NCBI GenBank assembly: GCA_014376645.1
Contig: JACMRD010000215.1
Span: 1-32,000, forward strand
From: Herminiimonas sp.
GTDB lineage: Bacteria > Pseudomonadota > Gammaproteobacteria > Burkholderiales > Burkholderiaceae_D
Reading direction: 5' to 3'
DNA length: 32,000 nucleotides
Part shown: positions 23,426 through 32,000 of the stretch, piece after piece
How positions within the stretch are numbered: the first letter of the stretch is position 1
Layout of the letters: the number at the start of each line of letters is the position of its first letter
The notes under the pieces: model-generated
Database searches by the model: none
What the model was told of the DNA's origin: nothing
Seen by the model: only the letters and a program-made list of their open reading frames with translations
Translations under genes and position numbers: made by a program

Positions 23426-24793
23426 TCAGGACATGAGCCTGACGATGTCGTTGAATACGGCCACGACCATCAGGGTCATCAGAATTCCTACGCCAGCGCG
23501 TTGCGCCATTTCGCCGAACCGCTCGGAAACAGGTCTCCCTGTCAAAACTTCCACCGAATAATACAGCAAAAGACCCCCATCCAGCACTGGAATGGGCAGC
23601 AGATTCATGACACCGAGACTGATGCTGATGAGAGCGATAAAGCTCAGATAGCTGACCATGCCGATGCGCGCAGTCTGCCCGGCGTAATCGGCGATCGTGA
23701 TCGGACCGGTGATATTTTTCAGCGAGACTTCACCGACAATCATCTTCCCAACCATTTTGAGCGTCAGTGCGCTGGTGTCCCAGGTCTTCCGGATTCCCTT
23801 CCCGATTGCCGTCAGCGGCGCGTCGCTGGCCACCGTCATCTCCGGCATCAGCGGCACCTCGACCTGGATGCGGCCGACGTTCTTGCCTTCCTGCGTGACC
23901 GCCAGCGGCGTGACGTTGATGGTCATCGGTGTACCGCCGCGCATGATCTGCAGTGTCAGGGGCTTGCCGCCTGAAGCGCGGATGATTTCCAGGAAGCGCA
24001 GGCCATCGGCGAGTGGTTGTTCGTTGATCGCTTGGACCGTATCTCCCTCGCGCAGACCTGCACGTGCCGCAGGGCCGTCCGGCACCACGCGCCCCAGTAC
24101 CGCTTTCGGGCGAGCCAGATCAAGGCCCAGCTTCTGCAGGAAATCGCTTTCCAGGTCCTTTGTGGTGATGGTGTCGAGCGGCAGCCTGATCGAGTCGAGT
24201 AACTGGCCGCCCGGCTGCAGCTGATTGGGACGGCTGACGTCGAGGCGCACTGGGGTTTTTTCAATTGCCGACTGCAGCAGCTTCCAGCGCAAATCGGACC
24301 AGATCCGGATCGGCTCGTCATTGACGGCCGTGATCAGTTCACCACCCCGCAGGCCGGCCTGATAGGCCACGGTGTCGGTGGCCATGGCGCGCAGTTTCGG
24401 TATCGGCTCCGGAATCCCATGCATGAATAGTCCGCTGAAGACGGCGATCGCCAGCAGGAAATTGGCGATCGGTCCGGCAGCCACGATGGCCATGCGGCGC
24501 CAGACACTCTGTCGGGTGAATTCCCGCTTCAGATCTTCCGGCGACAAGGTGCCGAGATCCTGGTCGCGTGCGTCAAGCATCTTGACGTAGCCACCGAAAG
24601 GCAGGATCGACAACGCCCATTCGGTCTGGTCGGGACCAATGCGCTTCGAATAGATGACTTTCCCCATGCCGACCGAGAACCGCAATACCTTGACGCCGCA
24701 CCAGCGGGCGACCCAGTAATGGCCGAGTTCATGGATGACGATCAGCACGCCGATGACGACGAGAAAAGCCAGCACTGTCTGCAGGAAGTTCAT
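23426..24793 (-). CDS. rseP: Site-2 intramembrane metalloprotease RseP
   Basis: The 455-residue product cuts anti-sigma-E factor in the membrane and clears signal-peptide remnants. The zinc site is HELGH at 21-25 in the first membrane segment ([20 protein letters not shown]). The third ligand is the Asp of [17 protein letters not shown] near the C-terminus. Two PDZ domains lie between ([15 protein letters not shown] and [19 protein letters not shown]). Four membrane segments are visible. The ATG at 24793 overlaps the dxr stop as ATGA. The track ORF start far upstream is out-of-frame dxr. A 115-base gap separates it from bamA, with a small GC hairpin (CGGG-CGTGCG-CCCG at 23368-23381). Confidence 0.97.
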   Translation of the reverse strand: MNFLQTVLAFLVVIGVLIVIHELGHYWVARWCGVKVLRFSVGMGKVIYSKRIGPDQTEWALSILPFGGYVKMLDARDQDLGTLSPEDLKREFTRQSVWRRMAIVAAGPIANFLLAIAVFSGLFMHGIPEPIPKLRAMATDTVAYQAGLRGGELITAVNDEPIRIWSDLRWKLLQSAIEKTPVRLDVSRPNQLQPGGQLLDSIRLPLDTITTKDLESDFLQKLGLDLARPKAVLGRVVPDGPAARAGLREGDTVQAINEQPLADGLRFLEIIRASGGKPLTLQIMRGGTPMTINVTPLAVTQEGKNVGRIQVEVPLMPEMTVASDAPLTAIGKGIRKTWDTSALTLKMVGKMIVGEVSLKNITGPITIADYAGQTARIGMVSYLSFIALISISLGVMNLLPIPVLDGGLLLYYSVEVLTGRPVSERFGEMAQRAGVGILMTLMVVAVFNDIVRLMS

Positions 24794-25962
24794 GTTGGAA
24801 TGAGCGAATGCGTTAGGGTTCGAGCAAGACGATCCTGCTCCAGCAGCGCATCGATTTCGGTCACGGCCACCACCGGCAGGTGGTCCATGACCCGAGCGAT
24901 CAATTGATCGATCATGCGAAATCCGATGCGCCCCGCGAGAAATGCTTCGACTGCGACTTCGTTGGCGGCGTTCAGGAGTGCCGGCGCAGCATTGCCGCAT
25001 CTCAATGCATCATACGCGAGTTTCAAACATGGAAATCGGTCCAGGTCCGGCTGCTCAAATGCCAGATTCCCAATAGTTGTCAAATCGAGCGGCGCCACGC
25101 CGGAGGCGATCCGGTCCGGATACGCCAGGGCATGTGCGATCGGCGTGCGCATGTCGGGGTTACCGAGCTGCGCCAGCACCGAACCATCGACGTAGGCCAC
25201 CATCGAATGGATCACGCTCTGGGGATGGATCACGACTTCGATGCTCGAAGCCGGGACGCCAAACAACCAGTGCGCCTCGATCACTTCCAGACCCTTGTTC
25301 ATCATGGTGGCGGAGTCGACCGAAATCTTGCGGCCCATGACCCATTTCGGATGGGCCACGGCTTCGTCGGGCGTCACGCTGGCCAGGCTGGCGACTGCCC
25401 GATTGAGAAACGGACCACCGGAGGCCGTCAGCAGGATCCTGGCGATTCCTGGCGCGACCCGGCTGCGGTCGAAGTCATGCGGCAGGCACTGGAAGATCGC
25501 ATTGTGCTCGCTGTCGATCGGCAGGAGCACCGCGCCGCTGGCATGCACCGTGTCGATGAAGAGCTGGCCGGACATGACCAATGCTTCCTTGTTCGCCAGC
25601 AGGACCTTCTTGCCAGCGCGCGCGGCGGCCAGGGTCGGCGCCAGCCCGGCGGCGCCGACGATTGCCGCCATGACGGCATCGCAGCGCGGCCCACTGGCGA
25701 CCGCGCACAGGGCTGCTTCGCCGTAGGCGACTTCGGTGTTGGTGCCCGTTGAACGCAACAGGGCAGACAGTTCGGCGGCCGCAGCCGCAGTGCCGACGAC
25801 GGCTACTTCGGGCCGCCAGCGCGCGCACTGCGCAGCTAATTGGGCCACGCTCGAGTGCGCGGTCAGCGCATACACAGCGTAGCGGTCGGGGTGCAGTGCC
25901 AGCACCTCGAGCGTGGAGACACCGATCGATCCGGTGGCTCCGAGAATCGTAATGCGCTGCAT
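24790..25962 (-). CDS. dxr: 1-deoxy-D-xylulose 5-phosphate reductoisomerase
   Basis: The product is about 390 residues. Dxr (IspC) converts DXP to MEP, the committed step of the non-mevalonate isoprenoid pathway that feeds UppS. The NADPH fold starts [33 protein letters not shown] and [15 protein letters not shown] (metal-binding Asp/Glu) follow. Then come LTASGGPF and [31 protein letters not shown]. The start is placed at the second of two close ATGs (25962) because GGA is 8 bases upstream; the first, at 25968, is possible. It follows cdsA by 32 bases. Confidence 0.97.
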   Translation of the reverse strand: MQRITILGATGSIGVSTLEVLALHPDRYAVYALTAHSSVAQLAAQCARWRPEVAVVGTAAAAAELSALLRSTGTNTEVAYGEAALCAVASGPRCDAVMAAIVGAAGLAPTLAAARAGKKVLLANKEALVMSGQLFIDTVHASGAVLLPIDSEHNAIFQCLPHDFDRSRVAPGIARILLTASGGPFLNRAVASLASVTPDEAVAHPKWVMGRKISVDSATMMNKGLEVIEAHWLFGVPASSIEVVIHPQSVIHSMVAYVDGSVLAQLGNPDMRTPIAHALAYPDRIASGVAPLDLTTIGNLAFEQPDLDRFPCLKLAYDALRCGNAAPALLNAANEVAVEAFLAGRIGFRMIDQLIARVMDHLPVVAVTEIDALLEQDRLARTLTHSLIPT

Positions 25963-25994
25963 TGTCATCGTCCGGTTGATTGCCGCTGCTGCGG

Positions 25995-26822
25995 TCAAAG
26001 GAAGGCATCCACCAGCAACGCTAGCGGCAGAGTCGGGATCAGGGCGTCGATCCGGTCGAGCACCCCGCCATGGCCTGGCAACAGCGCACTGCTGTCTTTG
26101 GCGCCGGCGCGACGCTTGAGCATCGATTCGAACAAGTCGCCGATCACGCTGGCGGCAGTCATCAGGGTCAGCACCACAATCAGGGTCGGCCAACCGCGCG
26201 CGGCCCGCACATGCGCTGCGAACGTGTCATGCAGCGCCGGCACCTGCGTCGAGACGCCCGCCAGAACAAGTACGGCGAGCCAGCCACCGATTGCACCCTC
26301 CCAGGACTTACCCGGTGAAATCGTCGGCGCCAGCTTGCGCTTGCCGAGTGCCTTGCCGGAAAAATAAGCGCCGATATCGGCGATCCAGACGATCGCCATC
26401 ACTGACAGAAGGTATAGCGGCGAATGCGCGAACAGCGCCAGGATGGACACGAAGCAGCCAAGAATCGCCAGTCCGTAGATCCCGCCAAGCAGGCTGTTAC
26501 CCACGCCATCGATCGGTGGCAAACCGAGCTTGAGCGAGGGCGCCAGGCGGATTGCCCAGATCAGCACGCACAGCGACATCAGCGTCAGCAGTACGCGCGG
26601 ATTGGTGAAGGCCTGGCGCGAGACCGCAATCGCGAACAGCACGACCCACCCAGCCGCCACCACAACGGCGACCCGGCTCTTGAACAGCCGCGCCGCTTCC
26701 CATACAGCGGCTGCGAGGAAGACGCCGGCAGCAATCGCCACGGCCAAGATCGAATTCGACGCCAGCAGCGCCAATAGTCCGACAAGGAGAACGACCGCCG
26801 TGATGATCCTCGTCTTGAGCAT
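25995..26822 (-). CDS. cdsA: Phosphatidate cytidylyltransferase
   Basis: The 275-residue inner-membrane enzyme makes CDP-diacylglycerol from phosphatidic acid and CTP. Seven or eight hydrophobic segments are visible. The family signature is complete near the end: S-x-x-K-R motif in [61 protein letters not shown] is the other conserved block. The ATG shares a base with the uppS TGA (TGATG). The N-terminal 117 residues of the track ORF are uppS in a wrong frame. Confidence 0.97.
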   Translation of the reverse strand: MLKTRIITAVVLLVGLLALLASNSILAVAIAAGVFLAAAVWEAARLFKSRVAVVVAAGWVVLFAIAVSRQAFTNPRVLLTLMSLCVLIWAIRLAPSLKLGLPPIDGVGNSLLGGIYGLAILGCFVSILALFAHSPLYLLSVMAIVWIADIGAYFSGKALGKRKLAPTISPGKSWEGAIGGWLAVLVLAGVSTQVPALHDTFAAHVRAARGWPTLIVVLTLMTAASVIGDLFESMLKRRAGAKDSSALLPGHGGVLDRIDALIPTLPLALLVDAFL

Positions 26823-27592
26823 CAGGAAGCTTTCTTCTGGTTGACCAGTTGTTCGCTGGTGCGGCCGAACCGGCGTTCGCGCTGCCGGAACGAGTCGATG
26901 GCCAGTCCCAACTGGGCATCGTCGAAATCTGGCCAGAAGGTATCGGTGAAATAAAGCTCCGTGTAGGCGAGCTGCCAAAGCAGGAAATTGGAAATGCGCT
27001 CTTCCCCGCCGGTGCGCACGAACAGGTCGGGCTCCGGCGCGTAGGCCATCGCCAGGTGCGGCTCGAGGTCGGTCTCCTCGAACGCTGGCGAAGCGCCGGG
27101 CTCCATGCCCGAGGCCGCAACCATCTTGTTGATTGCCTGCGTGATGTCCCAGCGCCCGCCGTAGTTGGCGCAAATGGTAACGGTCATGCTGGTGTTGTTG
27201 GCAGTGCGACGCTCGGCGTCGGCGATCATGGCGCGCAGTTTTACATCGAAGCGCGACAGGTCGCCGACCACTTTCAGGCGGATGTCGTTAAGGTGCATTT
27301 TTGCCACTTCCCGTTCCAGCGCAGTGACGAAAAGCCGCATCAGCAACGACACTTCATCGGCCGGCCGGCGCCAGTTTTCGGAGCTGAACGCGAACAGGGT
27401 CAGATACTCGACGCCGCGTTCGGCACAGGCCTCTACCATGCCGCGTACGGCATCGACGCCCTTGACATGTCCGGCCACGCGCGGCAGGAAGCGTTTCGTC
27501 GCCCAGCGCCCGTTGCCGTCCATGATGATCGCAATATGGCGTGGAACGGTCGTGCCCGGTGGCACGACCTGAGTCGAACTAGCGGGCTTCAT
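26822..27592 (-). CDS. uppS: Undecaprenyl diphosphate synthase
   Basis: The 256-residue cis-prenyltransferase extends farnesyl diphosphate to the C55 lipid carrier for cell-wall and O-antigen building blocks. The catalytic Asp25 lies in [34 protein letters not shown] follows. The C-terminal block [31 protein letters not shown] is diagnostic. The tail ends in a basic stretch. It sits 84 bases after frr and is coupled to cdsA. Confidence 0.98.
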   Translation of the reverse strand: MKPASSTQVVPPGTTVPRHIAIIMDGNGRWATKRFLPRVAGHVKGVDAVRGMVEACAERGVEYLTLFAFSSENWRRPADEVSLLMRLFVTALEREVAKMHLNDIRLKVVGDLSRFDVKLRAMIADAERRTANNTSMTVTICANYGGRWDITQAINKMVAASGMEPGASPAFEETDLEPHLAMAYAPEPDLFVRTGGEERISNFLLWQLAYTELYFTDTFWPDFDDAQLGLAIDSFRQRERRFGRTSEQLVNQKKAS

Positions 27593-27676
27593 GGCTGAGA
27601 GTCCGAGAAAATGGCACGACGCAAAGTGATGTTCCCGACTCTGGGTGAAAGGGTGGCAGACATGGGCAATCGATGC

Positions 27677-28237
27677 CTACACCGTCAGGACTTCTTTTTC
27701 TTTGTCAGCGACGAGCTTGTCGACTTCAGTCACGAAACGGTCCGTCATTTTCTGTACCTCGTCCTGTGCACGCCGCTCGTCGTCTTCCGAACATGCCTTG
27801 TCCTTGAGGATTTTCTTCAAACCTTCATTGGCATCCCGACGGATGTTCCGGATCGCGATCTTGGCATCTTCTGCTTCGCTCTTGACAAGCTTGACCATCT
27901 CCTTGCGCCGCTCTTCGGTCAGCGGTGGTGTCGGGACGCGGATCATCTCTCCCTGGGTGGACGGATTCAAGCCCAGGTCGGCATCGCGGATCGCTTTTTC
28001 GACGCCGGCGACCATCTTCTTTTCAAAGGGTTGAACACCGATGGTGCGAGCGTCGATCAGCGTCACATTGGCAACCTGCGACAGCAGCGTCGGGTTGCCG
28101 TAATAGTCGACATGGACATGGTCGAGAATGCCGATGTGGGCGCGGCCGGTACGAACCTTGGCCAGGTCCGCCTTGAGCGTCTCGATCGACTTGTTCATGC
28201 GTTGATCGGTATTCTTCTTGACGTCAGCAATGGTCAT
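27677..28237 (-). CDS. frr: Ribosome recycling factor
   Basis: The 186-residue product splits post-termination ribosomes together with EF-G. The three-helix-bundle segments are [41 protein letters not shown] and [46 protein letters not shown]. The end reads [24 protein letters not shown]. The ATG has a good AGGAGA 6 bases upstream. The 126-base gap before it carries two tandem repeat arrays. Confidence 0.98.
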   Translation of the reverse strand: MTIADVKKNTDQRMNKSIETLKADLAKVRTGRAHIGILDHVHVDYYGNPTLLSQVANVTLIDARTIGVQPFEKKMVAGVEKAIRDADLGLNPSTQGEMIRVPTPPLTEERRKEMVKLVKSEAEDAKIAIRNIRRDANEGLKKILKDKACSEDDERRAQDEVQKMTDRFVTEVDKLVADKEKEVLTV

Positions 28238-28256
28238 GCCGCTCTCCTGTAAGACA

Positions 28257-28286
28257 GTTGGTTTTCAATGCATCGGTTTTCAATGC
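28257..28286 (-). repeat. Two tandem 15-mers upstream of frr
   Basis: GTTGGTTTTCAATGC (28257-28271) and ATCGGTTTTCAATGC (28272-28286) stand head to tail and match in the last 12 bases. They lie 20 bases upstream of the frr start codon. Confidence 0.7.
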
Positions 28287-28330
28287 GTGTGCGATGTCGG
28301 GGTCCGCACGGGCCATGTGGTCAGGCCCGG

Positions 28331-28366
28331 CACCCGGATGCACGACCGGATTCATGACCGGATTCA
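28331..28366 (-). repeat. Three tandem 12-mers at the pyrH stop codon
   Basis: CACCCGGATGCA, CGACCGGATTCA and TGACCGGATTCA follow one another without gaps. The second and third differ at one base and the first is more diverged. On the minus strand the first unit begins with the TGA stop of pyrH (TGAATCCGGTCA). The period of 12 keeps frame with pyrH. Confidence 0.75.
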
Positions 28367-29080
28367 AACGTGCACAAGTGTACCCTCGTCCTCACCCAAA
28401 ATCACGCGCTTCAATGCGCCCGGCTTGATGATCGAAAATACCTTGATCGGCAGTTTTTGGTCGCGGCACAGCGCGAACGCGGTGGCATCCATGACCTGCA
28501 GATGTTTGGCGATGGCTTCGTCGAAGGTAATGGTGGAGTAGCGGGTGGCAGTCGGGTCCTTCTTCGGATCGGCGCTGTAGACACCATCGACCTTGGTTGC
28601 CTTTAGGACGATCTGCGCACCGATTTCCGAGCCGCGCAAGGCGGCGGCGGTGTCGGTGGTAAAAAACGGGTTACCGGTGCCGGCGGCGAAGACCACGATC
28701 TTGCCCTCTTCGAGGTACTGCAAGGCCTTCGGCCGCACGTAGGGCTCGACCACCTGCTCGATGGCGATGGCCGACATGACGCGGGCGGTGATGCCGGCCT
28801 GGCGCATGGCATCGGCTAACGCCAGCGAATTCATGACGGTCGCCAGCATGCCCATGTAATCGGCGGTGGCGCGATCCATGCCTTGGGCGCCGGGCGCGAC
28901 GCCACGGAAGATATTACCGCCACCGATGACGATCGCAAGCTCGACGCCCAGCGCCGCGACTTCGGCGACGTCGGATACCATCCGGTCGATCGTCACGCGG
29001 TTGATGCCATAGGGATCGTCGCCCATCAGCGCTTCACCGGAGAGTTTGAGTAGGACGCGCTTGTACGCTGCTTTGGTCAT
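28364..29080 (-). CDS. pyrH: UMP kinase
   Basis: The 238-residue hexameric kinase of the amino-acid-kinase family phosphorylates UMP to UDP. It is allosterically controlled by GTP and UTP in relatives. [14 protein letters not shown] holds the phosphate-binding Lys. The blocks [33 protein letters not shown] and [20 protein letters not shown] follow. [23 protein letters not shown] completes the family. The ATG is preceded by CAGGAG. It lies 77 bases after tsf, beyond an intrinsic terminator. Confidence 0.98.
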   Translation of the reverse strand: MTKAAYKRVLLKLSGEALMGDDPYGINRVTIDRMVSDVAEVAALGVELAIVIGGGNIFRGVAPGAQGMDRATADYMGMLATVMNSLALADAMRQAGITARVMSAIAIEQVVEPYVRPKALQYLEEGKIVVFAAGTGNPFFTTDTAAALRGSEIGAQIVLKATKVDGVYSADPKKDPTATRYSTITFDEAIAKHLQVMDATAFALCRDQKLPIKVFSIIKPGALKRVILGEDEGTLVHV

Positions 29081-29116
29081 GTCAGGACTCCTGTCGGGTA
29101 CGGTGTGCTCAGTATG

Positions 29117-29137
29117 AAAAACGGGCCTTTCGGCCCG
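29117..29137 (-). terminator. Intrinsic terminator between tsf and pyrH
   Basis: On the minus strand CGGGCC-GAAA-GGCCCG is a perfect 6-bp stem with a GNRA tetraloop, followed directly by TTTTT. It starts 20 bases after the tsf stop. It should end part of the rpsB-tsf transcripts and lower expression of pyrH onward. Confidence 0.85.
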
Positions 29138-29157
29138 ATGGTCCTGCCTGTCGTTGC

Positions 29158-30069
29158 TTATGCCTGTTTGGCCGCCGCAACCTGCGCTGCCACCTCGGCA
29201 GCAAAGTCATCCTGCTTCTTCTCGATGCCCTCACCCACCACGTACATGGTGAACGACTTGACCGCGGTCGCAGTCGCTTTCAGCATCTGCTCGACGGTCT
29301 GCTTGTCATTCTTGACGAAGGTCTGATTGAACAGCGAGACTTCCTTCAGGTACTTCTGGACGCCGCCATCGATGCGCTTGGCAACGATTTCAGCCGACTG
29401 CACCGGCTTGCCGGCAGCTTCGGCGGTCTTGCGGTCTTCGTCCGCCTTGGCGGTTGCAACCGAACGCTCGGTCTCGATCAATTCGGCTGGCACGTCGGCG
29501 CTGGTGAGTGCGACCGGCTTCATTGCCGCCACATGCATCGCCACGTCCTTGGCGACCTGCTCTTCGGCGCCTTCATATTCTACGATGACGCCGATACGGG
29601 TGCCGTGCAGGTACGAGGTCAGCTTGGCGCCGGTGTCGAAGCGCTTGAAGCGGCGGATCGACATGTTTTCGCCGATACGGCCGATCAGTTCGGCACGCTT
29701 TTCTTCTACCGTCTTGCCATCCATCGGCAAGGCGCCCAAGGCAGCGAGGTCGGCCGGGTTCTTCTCGGCGATCAGCTTGGCGCAAGCCTGGGCCAAGGCC
29801 AGGAACTCATCATTCTTGGTGACAAAGTCAGTTTCGCAATTGATCTCGACCAAAGCACCGACGTTTCCTTGGATGTAAGCAGCGACCACGCCTTCGGCAG
29901 TCACACGCGACGAGGCCTTGGAAGCCTTGCTGCCCAGTTTCACACGCAGTATTTCTTCGGCCTTGACTGCATCGCCATCGGCTTCGGTCAGTGCTTTCTT
30001 GCATTCCATCATCGGCGCGTCGGTCTTTGCACGCAGTTCGCCGACCATTGCAGCGGTAATTGTCGCCAT
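29158..30069 (-). CDS. tsf: Elongation factor Ts
   Basis: The 303-residue product recycles EF-Tu by GDP/GTP exchange. The N-terminal UBA-like module is [29 protein letters not shown]. The EF-Tu-contacting TDFV motif is at residues 80-83 ([18 protein letters not shown]). The dimerisation and C-terminal modules follow ([20 protein letters not shown]). It is longer than E. coli EF-Ts (283), which is normal for betaproteobacteria. The ATG has GAGGAG at good spacing; the track ORF starts at an unlikely codon 7 residues upstream. Confidence 0.98.
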   Translation of the reverse strand: MATITAAMVGELRAKTDAPMMECKKALTEADGDAVKAEEILRVKLGSKASKASSRVTAEGVVAAYIQGNVGALVEINCETDFVTKNDEFLALAQACAKLIAEKNPADLAALGALPMDGKTVEEKRAELIGRIGENMSIRRFKRFDTGAKLTSYLHGTRIGVIVEYEGAEEQVAKDVAMHVAAMKPVALTSADVPAELIETERSVATAKADEDRKTAEAAGKPVQSAEIVAKRIDGGVQKYLKEVSLFNQTFVKNDKQTVEQMLKATATAVKSFTMYVVGEGIEKKQDDFAAEVAAQVAAAKQA

Positions 30070-30138
30070 ATCAATCTCCTCAATCAGCACCCGTCCGCTC
30101 GGACCGATGCTGCAAAATCATGTAATAAAAACGGATCG

Positions 30139-30166
30139 AAAAAAAGGGGCTAACCCATGGTGCCCC
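30139..30166 (-). terminator. Intrinsic terminator/attenuator between rpsB and tsf
   Basis: On the minus strand GGGGC-ACC-ATG-GGT-TA-GCCCC pairs as a 5-bp outer stem and a 3-bp inner stem, followed by TTTTTTT. It begins 45 bases after the rpsB stop. A second stem, CTTCACCTC/GAGGCGAAG (30174-30182 with 30201-30209, one mismatch), lies directly after the stop codon. Since tsf has no obvious promoter of its own, this is more likely a partial terminator. Confidence 0.8.
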
Positions 30167-30211
30167 AATTCTGCTTCACCTCCGAAGCACGCTGTCGTCA
30201 GAGGCGAAGAC

Positions 30212-30967
30212 TCAGGACTGCTCGCTGACCTCGACGAATTCGTCGCCGGTAGCGCCGCTCTTGATGGCGTCGACCAGTTCATTGGTCGCGCTGGCGCGGC
30301 CTTCGAGGATCGCGTCAGCGACACCGCGGGCGTACAGCATGATTGCCTTCGACGAGTCGTCGTTACCTGGAATTACGTACGTCACGCCTTCCGGCGAGTG
30401 GTTGGTATCGACCACGCCGATGACCGGGATGCCGAGCTTGGCCGCCTCGGTGATCGCGCCCTTGTGATAGCCGACGTCGACGACGAAAATCGCGTCAGGG
30501 ATACCGCCCATGTCCTTGATGCCGCCAATGGATTTTTGCAGCTTGATCATTTCACGCTGAAACATCAGGCCTTCTTTTTTCGACAGCTTCTCGACCGAAC
30601 CGTCTTCGATCGAGGCTTCCATTTCCTTCAGGCGTTTGATCGATGTCTTGATCGTCTTGAAGTTGGTCAGCATGCCGCCGAGCCAGCGCTGGTCGACGAA
30701 AGGCACGCCGGCACGTGCTGCCTCGGCTGCGATCGTTTCGCGCGCCTGGCGCTTGGTACCGACCATCAGGATAGTGCCGCGGTTCGACGACAACTGGCGG
30801 ATGTACTTCATCGCATCCTGGTACATGGCCAGGGTTTTTTCCAGGTTGACGATGTGAATCTTGTTACGATGACCAAAGATGTACGGCGCCATCTTCGGGT
30901 TCCAGAAGCGGGTTTGATGGCCAAAGTGAACGCCGGCTTCCAGCATTTCGCGCATTGTGACTGACAT
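30212..30967 (-). CDS. rpsB: 30S ribosomal protein S2
   Basis: The 251-residue product starts [45 protein letters not shown], the classic S2 opening. [23 protein letters not shown] and [53 protein letters not shown] follow. S2 joins the 30S subunit late and binds the S1 protein. The ATG at 30967 has GGAGA 8 bases upstream; the track ORF extends 26 residues into the leader. rpsB heads the long minus-strand series. Confidence 0.99.
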   Translation of the reverse strand: MSVTMREMLEAGVHFGHQTRFWNPKMAPYIFGHRNKIHIVNLEKTLAMYQDAMKYIRQLSSNRGTILMVGTKRQARETIAAEAARAGVPFVDQRWLGGMLTNFKTIKTSIKRLKEMEASIEDGSVEKLSKKEGLMFQREMIKLQKSIGGIKDMGGIPDAIFVVDVGYHKGAITEAAKLGIPVIGVVDTNHSPEGVTYVIPGNDDSSKAIMLYARGVADAILEGRASATNELVDAIKSGATGDEFVEVSEQS

Positions 30968-31141
30968 GATGATTTCTCCAGGGTTGGGTCTGGAATCCGC
31001 CCAGCTACACCGGCCGACAGCCTTTGCGTTGCTCCCGGAAAACATGATCCGGGTGATGGCTGCGCTGGCATCGGACGGGCACCCTTGATGGGGCGGACTC
31101 GCGATTTTAAAAACAATTAGCGTGATTACTTTCCAAGCTAA
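30968..31141 (-). promoter_or_regulatory. Long structured rpsB leader
   Basis: From the predicted start near 31141 the rpsB mRNA would have about 170 bases of untranslated leader. It holds a CCCGGA-TCATGTTT-TCCGGG hairpin (31034-31053). No good reading frame is seen in it. S2 is known to repress its own rpsB-tsf mRNA through the leader in gammaproteobacteria. A similar role here is inference. This leader plus the map promoter area makes up the only gene-free stretch above 300 bases (30968-31362). Confidence 0.4.
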
Positions 31142-31147
31142 CCCGAG

Positions 31148-31177
31148 ATTCTACCCTAAAACGTACCCTTCCTTCAA
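31148..31177 (-). promoter_or_regulatory. Predicted rpsB promoter
   Basis: The minus strand reads TTGAAG (31172-31177), an 18-base spacer, then TAGAAT (31148-31153). Each hexamer matches sigma-70 consensus well. The bases after the -10 are CTCGGG, a GC-rich discriminator of the kind seen at stringently controlled translation-gene promoters. Confidence 0.6.
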
Positions 31178-31235
31178 GTCCGGCAGGCTTTTGCGCAGCG
31201 CATCTTGCGGCGCTGGCCCACAGCCCGCCGTTAGA

Positions 31236-31271
31236 GGCTTCGTTGAAAGCTCCATTACAAGCTCCGAAGCC
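31236..31271. repeat. Inverted repeat upstream of the map promoter
   Basis: GGCTTCG (31236-31242) and CGAAGCC (31265-31271) are perfect complements 22 bases apart. Between them AAGCTCC occurs twice with a 12-base period, the second copy running up to the right arm. The element ends 18 bases before the TATAAT box and covers the place of a -35, so it may be an operator. I do not recognise the site. Confidence 0.4.
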
Positions 31272-31289
31272 CCTGCTGATAAGCTCGTT

Positions 31290-31295
31290 TATAAT
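31290..31295 (+). promoter_or_regulatory. Probable -10 box of map
   Basis: A perfect TATAAT stands 67 bases before the map ATG. No TTGACA-like -35 lies 16-18 bases upstream; that place is occupied by an inverted-repeat arm. Confidence 0.5.
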
Positions 31296-31362
31296 CTGCA
31301 GAACAGCTCATTCACTCAGGCCCCCAGCGCAACACCGCTCCGGCCGTAATAGGTTTACCCCC

Positions 31363-32000
31363 ATGGCATCCCCAATCAAGACTGAAAAAGACATCGCCGG
31401 CATGCGCGTCGCCGGCAAACTGGCTGCGGAAGTGCTCGATTTTATCGCGCCGCATGTCAAGGCAGGCGTGACCACAGGCGAGATCGACCGCCTATGCCAC
31501 GAATACATGACCGACGTCCAGGGCAGCATCCCGGCCCCGCTGAACTATTGCCCGCCGGGCTACACACCGTATCCGAAGGCAATCTGCACTTCTGTCAATG
31601 ATGTGGTCTGCCACGGCATCCCGGGCGACAAGGTCCTCAAGAACGGCGACGTCGTCAATCTCGACATCACCGTGATCAAGGATGGTTATCACGGTGACAA
31701 CAGCCGCATGTACTACATTGGCGAGCCGTCGATCCTGGCCAAGCGCCTGGGTGACATCACCTATGAATGCATGTGGCTGGGCATTTCGAAGATCAAGCCG
31801 GGCGCCCACTTGGGCGACATCGGCTTCGTGATCCAGCAGCATGCCGAAAAAGCCGGCTACAGCGTTGTGCGCGAATTCTGCGGCCACGGCATCGGCACCG
31901 TCTTCCACGAAGAGCCACAGGTCCTGCACTACGGCCGGCCCGGCACGCTGGAAGAACTGGTGGCAGGCATGATCTTCACGGTCGAGCCGATGATCAACGC
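31363..32000 (+). CDS. map: Methionine aminopeptidase type I (partial, runs off window)
   Basis: The frame is open from the ATG at 31363 to the window end, giving the first 212 residues; it has no stop in the window and is therefore absent from the ORF track. The enzyme removes the initiator Met from new proteins. Four of the five metal ligands are visible: Asp101 (VVNLDITVIKDGYHGD), Asp112, His175 (CGHGIGTVFHEEP) and Glu208 (IFTVEPMIN). The substrate-binding His84 is in VNDVVCHGIPG. The last Glu, about 30 residues on, lies outside. It is divergent from rpsB, as in many proteobacteria. Confidence 0.97.
   Translation, partial: MASPIKTEKDIAGMRVAGKLAAEVLDFIAPHVKAGVTTGEIDRLCHEYMTDVQGSIPAPLNYCPPGYTPYPKAICTSVNDVVCHGIPGDKVLKNGDVVNLDITVIKDGYHGDNSRMYYIGEPSILAKRLGDITYECMWLGISKIKPGAHLGDIGFVIQQHAEKAGYSVVREFCGHGIGTVFHEEPQVLHYGRPGTLEELVAGMIFTVEPMIN

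Noticed and set aside
28331-28366. Tandem 12-mers as a CRISPR remnant
   Set aside because: The units are too short, have no spacers between them and no cas genes are nearby.

Overview
The window is a compact chromosomal housekeeping segment of a GC-rich Gram-negative bacterium. Protein sequences, the C-X14-C-X2-C type of QueE, the ppsA/ppsR pair and the rpsB-tsf-pyrH-frr-uppS-cdsA-dxr-rseP-bamA-skp-lpxD-fabZ-lpxA-lpxB-rnhB gene order all fit a betaproteobacterium of the order Burkholderiales, most likely the family Oxalobacteraceae. The family assignment rests on recognition and gene order, not on a search. I see no phage, insertion sequence, CRISPR array, tRNA, rRNA, defence locus or obviously transferred island.

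Left part (1-9605). The window opens in the last 45 codons of a FAS1 (fasciclin) protein. A minus-strand group follows, read right to left: guaB-guaA (GMP synthesis), then queE-queD-tadA-ldcA. The second set joins two tRNA wobble-position modifications (queuosine precursor synthesis and adenosine-34 deamination) to a murein LD-carboxypeptidase. A small secreted DUF4124 protein diverges from guaB. Next come the ratA-rnfH pair facing smpB, and an nfeD-qmcA membrane pair.

Middle part (9606-15419). ppsA (PEP synthase) and its bifunctional regulator ppsR are divergent. Downstream of ppsA lies an AT-rich stretch with a strong intrinsic terminator and a plausible internal promoter. I read this as a candidate small RNA of about 85 nt. 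ppsR ends tail-to-tail, with a 26-bp antisense overlap, on a secreted M61 metallopeptidase whose ribosome binding site lies in the 3' arm of a hairpin.

Right part (15420-31363). A long minus-strand series starts at rpsB and runs through translation (rpsB, tsf, frr), pyrimidine nucleotides (pyrH), isoprenoid and phospholipid precursors (uppS, cdsA, dxr), envelope assembly (rseP, bamA, skp), lipid A and fatty acids (lpxD, fabZ, lpxA, lpxB), then rnhB and a SpoU-type RNA methyltransferase. Many junctions overlap by 1-17 nt, which implies translational coupling. Intrinsic terminators after rpsB and after tsf split the promoter-proximal end. map (methionine aminopeptidase) diverges from rpsB and runs off the window.

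No new multi-gene system was found. The points worth checking are small: the ppsA-downstream small RNA candidate, the hairpin on the M61 start, tandem 12-mers and 15-mers between pyrH and frr, phased CAATGCG repeats before queE, a small arginine-rich ORF coupled to smpB, and the structured rpsB leader.
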